Shown piece by piece: positions 1 through 7,704 of a stretch of DNA of 64,000 nt. The notes below the pieces were generated by a model that was not told where the DNA came from, ran no database searches, and saw only the letters and a list, made by a program, of their open reading frames with translations. Made by a program: the position numbers and the translations under genes. Within the stretch, counting starts at the first letter, position 1. Each line of letters opens with the position of its first letter. The stretch covers positions 134,969 to 198,968 of the forward strand of contig JADKBN010000017.1 of assembly GCA_016715065.1 (NCBI GenBank). Direction: 5' to 3'. The DNA is from Fibrobacterota bacterium (GTDB lineage Bacteria > Fibrobacterota > Fibrobacteria > UBA5070).

Positions 1-2
1 TG

Positions 3-923
3 GATTGGCTCGGGAACATCCATCGATTGTTCCCCAAGGATGTCTGCGAGCGGATGGAAACCCAGGCTCTGGCCGAGTATGGCCTGACCGACCTGCTCAA
101 GGATCCCCAGGCCCTGGACAGGATCGAGCCCAACGAAGACCTCGCCCGTTCCCTGATGGGCATGCGCGGTCGGTTGGGACCGGACATGCAAGTCGGAATC
201 CGTCGCATCATCGCCACGGTGGTCGACGACCTGACACGGCGCTTGAGGCCGGTGTTCCACAATGCCATCCATGGCAGACGCCATCGGTTCCGTCGTTCCC
301 ACCTGCCATCGGCCCAGAATTTCGATGCGTTGGGCACCCTGCGTGCCAACTTGAGGCATTTCGATCCGGCCACCGGCAAGCTTCCGATCCGCACGCCACT
401 GTTTTTCTCCCGCCAAAAGCGGAAGCTTCCCTGGACCATCGTGCTTTGCATCGACCAATCGGGCTCGATGGCGGGGTCGGTGATCTATTCGGCCGTGGTG
501 GCCGGAATCCTCCACGCCATGCCTTCCGTGAGGCTTCATCTGGTGGTGTTCGATACCCAGGTTCTGGACCTGACGCATCTTTGCCACGATCCTGTGGAAG
601 TGTTGATGGGAGTCCAGTTGGGCGGTGGCACGAACATCGGGAGGGCCATGACCTACGTGGAAGGGCTGCTGACCGATCCCCAGCGAAGCATCGTGGTGCT
701 CCTCAGCGACTTCGAGGAAGGGGCATCTCCCAAAGCATTGCTGGCCAGCGTGGCCCGCTTGCGCCAAGCCCGCGCACGGCTTTTGGGCTTGGCGTCGCTG
801 ACCGACCAAGGCGATCCGTGGTTCGATCGTCAAATTGCCGGAAGGCTCAAGCAATTGGGGATGGAGGTCGCCGCCCTCTCGCCCGAGCGCTTGGCCGAAT
901 GGTTCGCCGAGGCGATGGCATGA
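3..923 (+). CDS. VWA (CoxE/YehP-like) domain protein, 5' end cut by window edge
   Basis: The frame is open from base 3, so the gene starts before the window; an internal TTG at 27 is only the first visible start. The C-terminal half is a von Willebrand A domain with the MIDAS motif DQSGS near residue 150, followed by GGGTN and a later LSDF, as expected for metal-binding VWA folds. The N-terminal part (WLGNIHRLFP, then helical segments) resembles the VWA proteins encoded with MoxR-type AAA+ ATPases and SWIM zinc-finger proteins. The stop overlaps the start of the SWIM gene (ATGA at 920-923), so the two are translationally coupled. Role (inference): an adaptor working with a MoxR ATPase expected upstream of the window. 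Cytoplasmic; no signal peptide visible in the part seen. Confidence 0.85.
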   Translation, partial: DWLGNIHRLFPKDVCERMETQALAEYGLTDLLKDPQALDRIEPNEDLARSLMGMRGRLGPDMQVGIRRIIATVVDDLTRRLRPVFHNAIHGRRHRFRRSHLPSAQNFDALGTLRANLRHFDPATGKLPIRTPLFFSRQKRKLPWTIVLCIDQSGSMAGSVIYSAVVAGILHAMPSVRLHLVVFDTQVLDLTHLCHDPVEVLMGVQLGGGTNIGRAMTYVEGLLTDPQRSIVVLLSDFEEGASPKALLASVARLRQARARLLGLASLTDQGDPWFDRQIAGRLKQLGMEVAALSPERLAEWFAEAMA

Positions 924-2926
924 CGATTCCTGTCGAATCGAAACTTCCTGCCTGGTGCGCGGACCTCGCCCGCTTGGACGACGAAACCCTGGCCGCATGG
1001 TCCAGCGTGGGGAACCTGCGAAGGGCCGCACGGGAGCTGGAAAGCGGGACCATCGCTCTGGCAGCCGACCATCCCGTCGTCCTGGTGCGGGTGGACGACG
1101 CCTTGTGCACCTTGACGGATGCGGACCTCGCCCACGCCGGATGCTCCTGCCCGGCTTCCACCGCGTGCCGTCACCTGCTGGCGGCGATCCTTTGGCTTCG
1201 TCGACAGACGCTCCCCCTGGAAGATTCAAAACCACCCTCCGGGAGCGGCGGTGCGTTCCAGCGGCTGTGCGGCCTCGACCCGGAATCGGTTTTGCAGAAA
1301 TTGACGCCGACCCAAAGGCGCAAGGCCATCGAGATGGCGGAAGACTCCTCCTGGATCGTCCACGCGGGTGCGGCCTCCTCGGTGGGGATCGAGCATTCCC
1401 GCAAAGGCTGGGAATGCCGGTGGACCCCGGACGAGCGGATCGGGACCATGGTCTCGAACGTTCCGTCCGCGCAAAGCGCCATCGCGCATGCCGCGGCCGT
1501 GCTGTCCGTGTTGCGCGAACGGGGGCTGCGCTTGGCGCCTGCGCCACCGGAAGCGATCGCGGTGGCGCTGCCCGCCGATCTTCCCTCCCTGTTGAGACAA
1601 TTGTTGTCGCGTGGTCTGTCGCATGCTGGCGACCATTTCCCGACCCGCCTGGACGTGCTGGCGACCCAGGTGCGCGCGCTCGGGCGCAAGTCTCTGGCTT
1701 CGCGGATGCGAACTCTCGCCGCCCAGTTGGGAAGGGTCGGCCCTTCCGGAGTCACCACGCAGGAGGCCCTGCACGCGGTGGCGATGGTGTTGGGAGAGAT
1801 CGAATCCACCAACGCGCCCGACGCGCAGGAGGTCAGACAGATCCCGCAAACGGAGGCGATCTGCCTGGGGGCGCATTGGTGGGAATCTCCCGGAGGCGCC
1901 CGAGGCGCGACCGTCCTGTTCGCCGAGCTGGCCACCGGTGCTCTGCGTACGCTTCCCCTGGCCCGCGCCGACCTCCGCGACGTGTTTTTCAGCCGCGATT
2001 CCCTGTGGGACACCCAGAAGATCTGGAAGGGTGCGTGTCTGGATACCTTGCAGGAGAAGCGTCTTCGTTTGGGCTCGGTCTGTGCGAGAAGCGACGGGTC
2101 CTGGAAGTCTTCGGAGGCGACCTCGGTGGCCACTTCTCCCTGGCCGAAATCCGACGATGCTCTCTGGAAGCCGCTCGGAGAATTCCGGTGGGCAGGAGTG
2201 GGGGAGACCTTGTGCGGCCTGTCGGGATCGGCCGAGGTGGAGCGCGTGCATGTATTGCTGCGACCTGCGCAGCTGGGGGAGTTTTTCGTGGTCGAATCCG
2301 AGCAGGAAGTGCGCTGGGAGGTGTTCGACTCGGATGGACAGGTTCTGACCCTGCATCTGGGCGAGGAGTCCTGGAAAGACCAGCGGACCGATGCCTTGAT
2401 CGGCTGGCTGCACCAGCATTCCGACCGCGTGCGGGCCGTCGCGGCGGTTGCCAGACGATCGGATCTGCGGATTGTGCTGGAACCCACGTGTTTGTTGTTC
2501 GATCTCGAGGGCGAGATGGTCGCTTGGAGCCCGGATTTCCAGCCGCCTCCCCGCATCCATGCCTCGGTGATCAGCCGCTGGTTCCAAAAACTCCAGAACA
2601 AACAGCCACGCACCCGCGAAAGTCTGCCCGTACGCGTGGTCCAAGAGCCGCCCACTCCTGCGCGGATCGCCTTGGGGCCGGTGGTGGAACTATGCGAGCG
2701 ATGGAGCGAGGCCGGCTCGGTGGGCAGACCGACGAGCGAGGAAACCCAACAGGTCGCAAAGGCATTGGATCATCGCGGATTTGCACAATTGGCGCAGCGG
2801 GTGGCGCGGCTCCACCTGGTGCAAGACGATTTGGAAGCGGTGAGGGTTCATCGGATGTGCCGGGTGCTGCTGGAATTGGACGAGTGGAGTCAAACTGACC
2901 ATCAACAGGAAGTTCCCGATGTTTAA
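920..2926 (+). CDS. SWIM zinc-finger domain protein
   Basis: A protein of 668 aa. The start ATG at 920 overlaps the VWA stop by 4 nt. A SWIM zinc finger (CxCxnCxH) is visible as C75, C77, C83 and H85 (CSCPASTACRH). The rest is a large helical/beta region with no motif I recognise. SWIM proteins of this kind are usually found beside VWA and MoxR genes; their biochemical role is unproven, but DNA or protein binding is inferred from the zinc finger. A reading frame continues upstream of 920 in the same phase, but it lies opposite the better-supported VWA frame and is a high-GC shadow. The 3' end overlaps the next start by 8 nt. Confidence 0.85.
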   Translation: MTIPVESKLPAWCADLARLDDETLAAWSSVGNLRRAARELESGTIALAADHPVVLVRVDDALCTLTDADLAHAGCSCPASTACRHLLAAILWLRRQTLPLEDSKPPSGSGGAFQRLCGLDPESVLQKLTPTQRRKAIEMAEDSSWIVHAGAASSVGIEHSRKGWECRWTPDERIGTMVSNVPSAQSAIAHAAAVLSVLRERGLRLAPAPPEAIAVALPADLPSLLRQLLSRGLSHAGDHFPTRLDVLATQVRALGRKSLASRMRTLAAQLGRVGPSGVTTQEALHAVAMVLGEIESTNAPDAQEVRQIPQTEAICLGAHWWESPGGARGATVLFAELATGALRTLPLARADLRDVFFSRDSLWDTQKIWKGACLDTLQEKRLRLGSVCARSDGSWKSSEATSVATSPWPKSDDALWKPLGEFRWAGVGETLCGLSGSAEVERVHVLLRPAQLGEFFVVESEQEVRWEVFDSDGQVLTLHLGEESWKDQRTDALIGWLHQHSDRVRAVAAVARRSDLRIVLEPTCLLFDLEGEMVAWSPDFQPPPRIHASVISRWFQKLQNKQPRTRESLPVRVVQEPPTPARIALGPVVELCERWSEAGSVGRPTSEETQQVAKALDHRGFAQLAQRVARLHLVQDDLEAVRVHRMCRVLLELDEWSQTDHQQEVPDV

Positions 2927-3935
2927 GAAATTGCGTGACAATTCATTCAAAACGCTGTCTGTGCTATTGATTTCTATAGGGATATGCGTTTTGGTTTTTG
3001 CGACAAAAAAGCCATTGGCAGCGGAAGATTTCGGTGGAAAGCGCTCCACCGTTTCGATCGGTGCTTACACGGGGTTTGTCATTGAACCACCCGCCAGCGT
3101 TTCGCGTCAAGATCGACGTTGGGTTTGGTATGCACCGAATATCGATGGGTATCCGAATGCATCTTGTGAATGGCTTTTGAGTCGGCTTGTGGCGCAGGGA
3201 TTTTGGATTGGCGGGGTGGATGTTGGTGAGGCGTATGGGGCCCCCTACGGGAGAGCGGTTTTCAACTCCTTTTACGACACGATGACCATGAAATACAATC
3301 TAAACCGCAAAGCTGTTTTGCTGGCGCAAAGTCGCGGCGGATTGATGCTGTACAATTGGGCTTCAGAGCCAGGGAATGCGGAAAAGGTCTCGCGTGTGGC
3401 AGGAATTTATCCGGTGGTGGATCTGCGGAGCTACCCAGGATTATCAATCGCTGCTCCAGCATACAGGATGTCTGCAGAATCACTTGCTGTGCATCTTGTG
3501 GAAAACAATCCGATCGATAGGATCAAGCCTTTGGTCCAAGCTGGAATCCCGATATTCCATATCCATGGTGATTCTGACAAGCTGGTTCCATTGCTGGAAA
3601 ACAGCCAAGTATTTTATGATCGCTACATCGCTCAGGGAGGGTCGATGGTTCTAAAGGTTGTCCCCAATGCAGGCCATGCGGAACTGCCTGAGTTTTTTCA
3701 GGATACAAGCCTTTTGAATTTCATACTCCGCGATCAGGGTAACGCCGCTGGCGTCAGTCGCAAGACCTCTGGATATCGATCCTCCCTCACCCCTGGAATC
3801 CGCAACCGTGCGACGCGATTCAATTTGCTGGGCCAGTCCATGCGCTCTGGGGAAGCAGAGTCGCATGGCTTCGTATCGAATCTCGCCGAAGTGTCGATAT
3901 CACTTCCGGGGCAGCAGCAGCGCCTGCGAGAGTAG
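2919..3935 (+). CDS. Exported alpha/beta hydrolase
   Basis: A protein of 338 aa with an N-terminal hydrophobic segment (about residues 12-28) that acts as signal peptide or anchor. The alpha/beta hydrolase triad is readable: nucleophile S138 in AQSRGG (a variant elbow, Q in place of the first Gly), acid D220 in GDSDKLVP, and base H253 in NAGHAE. Substrate unknown; prolyl-oligopeptidase or acetyl-esterase-like activity is possible. An AGGAAG ribosome site sits 6 nt before ATG 2919. The gene overlaps the SWIM gene by 8 nt but has lower G+C, suggesting it joined the operon separately. The last ~65 residues look non-conserved and overlap the 3' end of the convergent GH128 gene by 36 nt. Confidence 0.8.
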   Translation: MFKKLRDNSFKTLSVLLISIGICVLVFATKKPLAAEDFGGKRSTVSIGAYTGFVIEPPASVSRQDRRWVWYAPNIDGYPNASCEWLLSRLVAQGFWIGGVDVGEAYGAPYGRAVFNSFYDTMTMKYNLNRKAVLLAQSRGGLMLYNWASEPGNAEKVSRVAGIYPVVDLRSYPGLSIAAPAYRMSAESLAVHLVENNPIDRIKPLVQAGIPIFHIHGDSDKLVPLLENSQVFYDRYIAQGGSMVLKVVPNAGHAELPEFFQDTSLLNFILRDQGNAAGVSRKTSGYRSSLTPGIRNRATRFNLLGQSMRSGEAESHGFVSNLAEVSISLPGQQQRLRE

Positions 3936-5816
3936 GACATTTCCTGTCGCCTCGGCCCGCACGAGCAGCAGACCGCTTTGGCCGTAGGCGCGCAGGTCGA
4001 TCGTTCCGGAACCCGCGAGGCGGCGACGGTCCAGGATCGATCCGTCCGTTTGGGCCAATGTGACCGTGGTCTGGAGGTCGGCATCGCCCACCAGATGCAG
4101 TTTCCCGTCGCGGATCCAGGCTCCTCCCGCGGAGCGCGGTGCGAGCGCCGACACGCCCTGCAGACCCACCTCGAAGGCCAGCGAGCTGGGGCAACCGGCG
4201 GCGTTCACGTGCACGGCGCGGTAGACGCCCGTCTTGGCCGCGTCGGTCACCGGGATCACCACGGTGCGCTCGGTGGAGCGAAAGCCGCCGGGGCCGGTCC
4301 ACGACCAGGTTCCGCCCGCCCAGGGCCAGGGCGACAACGACACCGTGTCGCCGGTCTGGACGGTGGCGTAGGGGGATTGGTGCCAGGCGCCGCGCAAAAG
4401 GATGTTGGGCGAGATCGGCGACGACAGGCACGCACCGTGGACAAGATTTGCCATGTCGGCGTCGTAGGCCATGGGCGAGAGGTCGGCGCGGTAGACCTCT
4501 CCTGCCTGGGTGAGCTTGCCGGGATTTTCCAGGAACATCTGGCGGGTGTCCTCCACCCATTCGTAGATGGAGTAGCGCTCCACGAACCGCGCGGTGTCCA
4601 TCATGCGGATCATCTGCCCGATGGCGGTTGCTTGTTCGGCGTAGGTGGGCTTGCAGCAGGTCCAGTTGGCGCCGTTGTTCCACTCCGTGATCCAGACGGG
4701 CCGCTTGGTGCGTTCATGGATCCACTTGAGCCATCCGTAGAACTGCGAGGCGGTCTGGCCACCCTTGTACCAGTGCACCGGAACAAAGTCCACGCGGTAT
4801 TTCAGGGAGTCGGCGCGGCGCATGAATTCGAACAGCCAGTCGGCGCCCGTGGAGGCATCCGATGGCGAGGGCGAGCCCAAACGCAGACCGGACTTGAGCA
4901 TTTCCGGCCAGGCGGCCAAGGCCTCTTCAACCGTGGCGTTGGCCTGGTCGGGGCGGTCGGGTTCGTTGTACCCCAGCGCATGGGTGACCTTGGTCTTGGA
5001 GTTGATGTTGGCGTAATCCGGCCAGGTCTTGCCATGGCGCATGGGCACGTATTCCAGGTCCAGCGTGGATGCCGCGGCGTTGTCCCAGTTGTACCACCAA
5101 TGGGCGTTCAGGGCGTTGGCGGCGGGCACGCCGTTGGTCCAGCCTTTCTTGGCCGTCCACCGCCACGGAAACACGCGCACGAACGATGCCTTGCCCGCCA
5201 GCGCGGCAGGCAGCGTGTCCAGCAACAGGTCTTGCAAATCGGCGACCCACACCCGGCTCTGGCCGGTGCCATCTTCGTTTTCAGCGAGGGTGGCCATGTA
5301 GCCCTGCCGCAACCACAGGGAGCGAGCCTGGTTGTCCATGGATCCCAATTGGGAGGTGCGGTAGTAAGTGCTTGGCTCCAACAGTAGGGAATCGCCGCGC
5401 CGGTTGGTTTGGCTGTACAAGCGCAAGGCCTTGTAGGCGGCCCCGTGGCTGATCACCATGGTCCCCTGCAGGTATTGCTCGAACCGCACGTTGGATCCGG
5501 GCTGGGCGGCGGCCCCCCGCACCTTGATCTGGGCGCGATACATCGAATCGAAGCGGGCGGGGCGGATATTGGGCAGGTACAGCCATACGTCGTCCGATTG
5601 CAAATCCAGCACGCTGCCGGATAGCGGGGCCACGGAATCGGTGATGGAAACCCGGCTGCGGCCCGTGATTTCCAGGCTCAGGTTTTTCAGCGAGGCCACG
5701 GAGGCATTCCAATCGCGCCGGACCTCGGCGGCCATGCTTGCTCCCGCAAGCCCGATGGCAAATGCCAGGAGGGACCGGCGCAAGGGAGAGGCGTGAAGCG
5801 GATGGTGAGCTGACAT
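3900..5816 (-). CDS. Secreted GH128-like (Glyco_hydro_cc) beta-glucanase with Ig-like and C-terminal sorting-like domain
   Basis: A protein of 638 aa with a Sec signal peptide (RR, then LLAFAIGLAGASMAA, about residues 13-30). Residues about 200-440 match the GH128 catalytic fold: a probable acid/base E285 in GYNEPDRPDQ and a nucleophile E378 in WITEWNN, with HWY between them. GH128 enzymes cut beta-1,3-glucans. The N-terminal ~170 residues look like a carbohydrate-binding beta domain (polysaccharide-lyase-like, with IKVRGAAA and FEQYLQGTM). After the catalytic domain come an Ig/PKD-like segment (GGTWSWTGPGGF) and a short C-terminal beta segment ending SGLLLVRAEATGNVLLSQA, which resembles type IX secretion sorting domains (inference). 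Acts outside the cell. Transcribed convergently to the hydrolase. Confidence 0.82.
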   Translation of the reverse strand: MSAHHPLHASPLRRSLLAFAIGLAGASMAAEVRRDWNASVASLKNLSLEITGRSRVSITDSVAPLSGSVLDLQSDDVWLYLPNIRPARFDSMYRAQIKVRGAAAQPGSNVRFEQYLQGTMVISHGAAYKALRLYSQTNRRGDSLLLEPSTYYRTSQLGSMDNQARSLWLRQGYMATLAENEDGTGQSRVWVADLQDLLLDTLPAALAGKASFVRVFPWRWTAKKGWTNGVPAANALNAHWWYNWDNAAASTLDLEYVPMRHGKTWPDYANINSKTKVTHALGYNEPDRPDQANATVEEALAAWPEMLKSGLRLGSPSPSDASTGADWLFEFMRRADSLKYRVDFVPVHWYKGGQTASQFYGWLKWIHERTKRPVWITEWNNGANWTCCKPTYAEQATAIGQMIRMMDTARFVERYSIYEWVEDTRQMFLENPGKLTQAGEVYRADLSPMAYDADMANLVHGACLSSPISPNILLRGAWHQSPYATVQTGDTVSLSPWPWAGGTWSWTGPGGFRSTERTVVIPVTDAAKTGVYRAVHVNAAGCPSSLAFEVGLQGVSALAPRSAGGAWIRDGKLHLVGDADLQTTVTLAQTDGSILDRRRLAGSGTIDLRAYGQSGLLLVRAEATGNVLLSQALLLPRK

Positions 5817-5904
5817 GGGTGTTGGTCCTGGTTGGCCGGCCGGCGAAGGTGGGTGTACGAGAGAGAACCTACCTCAAGGAGGGAGGCTCGCGCCGGGGTT
5901 TTGA
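5817..5904. other. Short leader between GH128 start and repeat A
   Basis: Non-coding stretch upstream of the minus-strand GH128 gene. On the minus strand an AGGA lies about 9 nt before the ATG at 5816. No other clear signal was seen. Confidence 0.4.
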
Positions 5905-6275
5905 TCAACTGCGTTGGGCTTTTTCCAGGCGCGGGCCTGGTAGCCGTTTCTCGGCTTCCGCCGTGGGACCCGGGGCGGCCCGGGTGCCGTTTCACGGCTT
6001 CCGCCGTGTGGGACCAGGCGCGGGCCTGGATGCCGTTCCACGGGGCTGCCGCGCCCCGTGACCCCGGCCAAGGGGCCGAGCGCGCGGCCCCTTGGATCCC
6101 GCGCGCCGGGGGGCTCTAGCTGGAACGGCCAAACCGGCTCGCCAGGGCTGCGGGTGGGATGATTGTTGAGGCATTCTGGCTGAAGGCATCAGGGACGCGA
6201 TCGATATCTTCATGGCACTAGCCGTTCCATTTTTCGAGCCCCCCGGTCCCCCTTGATTTGGCTGGATTGCCGGTT
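5905..6275 (+). repeat. Repeat A copy 1 (structured, multi-hairpin)
   Basis: Begins ATCAACTGCGTTGGGCT and contains consecutive hairpins: CCAGGC/GCCTGG (5925-5940) and CCAAGGGGCC/GGCCCCTTGG (6068-6077 with 6086-6095, perfect). The outer clamp is CCGGGGGGCTC (6106-6116) paired with GAGCCCCCCGG (6236-6246); other copies have GACTC/GAGTC here, a compensatory change. It lies between two divergent genes. Confidence 0.85.
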
Positions 6276-6291
6276 TGGTGAGCGGCCTTTG

Positions 6292-6335
6292 TATGCCAAT
6301 TTCCGGCATCGCTTCGCTGGCCGGCAAACGGGTAA
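6292..6335 (+). repeat. Repeat B fragment
   Basis: Only the first ~40 bp of repeat B (TGCCAATTTCCGGCATCGCT and on) are present, ending in CGGCAAACGG. It follows repeat A as in most other copies. Confidence 0.6.
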
Positions 6336-6372
6336 ACGGGCAGATGGCAACTATGGCGGCGGCGTAGGCTGG

Positions 6373-6429
6373 TTACCGGAGATTGGCGAATCGGTGGAGA
6401 CAGTGGTGTTTTATTGCGGGGTGGAATCG
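6373..6429 (+). repeat. Direct repeat F, left copy
   Basis: About 57 bp nearly identical to 7296-7352 (ATTGGCGAATCGGTGG then TATTGCGGGGTGGAATCG). The two copies flank the 6481-7155 gene, suggesting a segment bounded by direct repeats. Confidence 0.7.
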
Positions 6430-6480
6430 CCTTGGATTGAATAGTTTTGGGGCTTCCCTGGTTTCCCGGAGATGAGCTTT

Positions 6481-7155
6481 ATGTGGAATGTGAAAAGTGT
6501 TGACGAGGTGGATCCAGTAGCGGTTGGCTGGGTGCACAGGCGCAGGATGGGTTGCCGGAAATTGGTTGGCTGTGTGCTGTTGCTGGCGGCGCTGGCTTCG
6601 GCGGAGAAGTGGCCGACCTGGATGCTGAGCATCGGGGCCGGAGCCGGAGGGACGGGGCTCGAGTCCCTGTTGGACCAAAACGAATTCAGTTCGGCGGTGT
6701 TTGGGGTCAAGCATCGCATCACCGCTTCCGACTGGGTTGGGTTGGTGTACGGTAGACATCTGTTCCCTGTGGTGATGGATGGGGCCTACCGACATCCCAA
6801 TGACCTCCATACCCTGGTGCCCACCTACTCCTGGATGTCCTTTGGGAATGTGGGGTACCTGGCGGTCAACGCCGGACTGGGACCATTCCTGCTGCAACGC
6901 AACAATGGTCCGGTCCAATGCGGGGATGCGAATACTCGCAATGGTCCAAGCTCCTGCGCGACCGGATCGGAAGTGCCCACCATCTGGGCCTACGACCTGG
7001 GATTGCTCGCACCATTGGGCCTCGAAGCGGCTGTCCGTTACGGATATCTGGTCCTGAACTTCCAGCCGGAAGTGGGAGCCATCATCCCGATGAGCGGTCG
7101 ACCTGCGGTCGATTATTGGGTGGGCTTCAAGATGAACTGGGCGGTTTGTTTCTGA
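6481..7155 (+). CDS. Small exported protein of unknown function
   Basis: A protein of 224 aa when started at ATG 6481, which has GGAG at 6468-6471 with 9-nt spacing; 6472 is too close to the Shine-Dalgarno, and ATG 6547 would give a tighter signal peptide. The segment KLVGCVLLLAALASA is a clear Sec signal. The mature part is rich in Gly and aromatic residues in alternating beta pattern and ends in an aromatic residue (WAVCF), suggesting a periplasmic or outer-membrane beta-structured protein (inference). No family recognised. It is flanked by the two F direct repeats and lies between repeat A copy 1 and a degenerate A fragment. Confidence 0.65.
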   Translation: MWNVKSVDEVDPVAVGWVHRRRMGCRKLVGCVLLLAALASAEKWPTWMLSIGAGAGGTGLESLLDQNEFSSAVFGVKHRITASDWVGLVYGRHLFPVVMDGAYRHPNDLHTLVPTYSWMSFGNVGYLAVNAGLGPFLLQRNNGPVQCGDANTRNGPSSCATGSEVPTIWAYDLGLLAPLGLEAAVRYGYLVLNFQPEVGAIIPMSGRPAVDYWVGFKMNWAVCF

Positions 7156-7162
7156 GGGGTGC

Positions 7163-7290
7163 GCCGGGGAACACTTACTGGACCGGCAATGCAAACCCCG
7201 CCAATGTTTGGACGCAAAATTTTGCGTCTATACCGGCGGGGGCATCAGGGACGCGATCGACATTTGGATGCCAATATCCGGCGCCCGCGA
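7163..7290 (+). repeat. Degenerate repeat A fragment with internal palindrome
   Basis: GCCGGGGAACAC, TACTGGACCGGC and CATCAGGGACGCGATCGA match the distal half of repeat A (compare copy 2), but the middle is replaced by a palindrome centred on GACGCAAAATTTTGCGTC (7212-7229). A closely related unit occurs at 20537-20620. Confidence 0.6.
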
Positions 7291-7295
7291 ATGTG

Positions 7296-7352
7296 TTGCC
7301 GGAAATTGGCGAATCGGTGGATGCGGGGGTGTTCTATTGCGGGGTGGAATCG
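7296..7352 (+). repeat. Direct repeat F, right copy
   Basis: Second copy of the ~57 bp sequence found at 6373-6429. Differs at a few positions. Confidence 0.7.
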
Positions 7353-7543
7353 ATTGCGTTGCCGGAAATCGACAATGGACAATCGAATCGGGTGATCTGG
7401 AGAATCGATTGCAGAATCTGTCGGTTACCTGAATTTAAGATTGCGCTGGGAGATATTCGGGTGTAGTTTCCATGGCGTTCGATCCTCCGCACCCGCGCCG
7501 GGGCGGGGTGTTCGACGGCACATCCGGCCGGAGGAATTCCGGA

Positions 7544-7671
7544 CGAACCATTCCATTGAACCGATGGAATGGTGGTTCGACGTTTTCTGTCCGGAATCCG
7601 TGGTTCGCGCGTTTTCATCACCATCGAACGAAACTCGAGAAGGCCGGATCCACCCAGCTTGGTGGATCCGG
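7544..7671 (+). promoter_or_regulatory. Leader with two perfect hairpins before the metallopeptidase gene
   Basis: CCATTCCAT (7548-7556) pairs with ATGGAATGG (7564-7572), and CCGGATCCACC (7644-7654) pairs with GGTGGATCCGG (7661-7671). The second hairpin ends 33 nt before ATG 7705 and has no T-run, so it is more likely a 5'-UTR structure or operator than a terminator. The surrounding 7353-7704 holds no convincing gene. Confidence 0.5.
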
Positions 7672-7704
7672 CGAAATTCCCAATACCACCAATGGAGACC
7701 CTCC

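Noticed and set aside
835..2898. 687-codon frame over the SWIM gene
   Set aside because: Out-of-frame high-GC shadow; the SWIM zinc finger is in the other frame.
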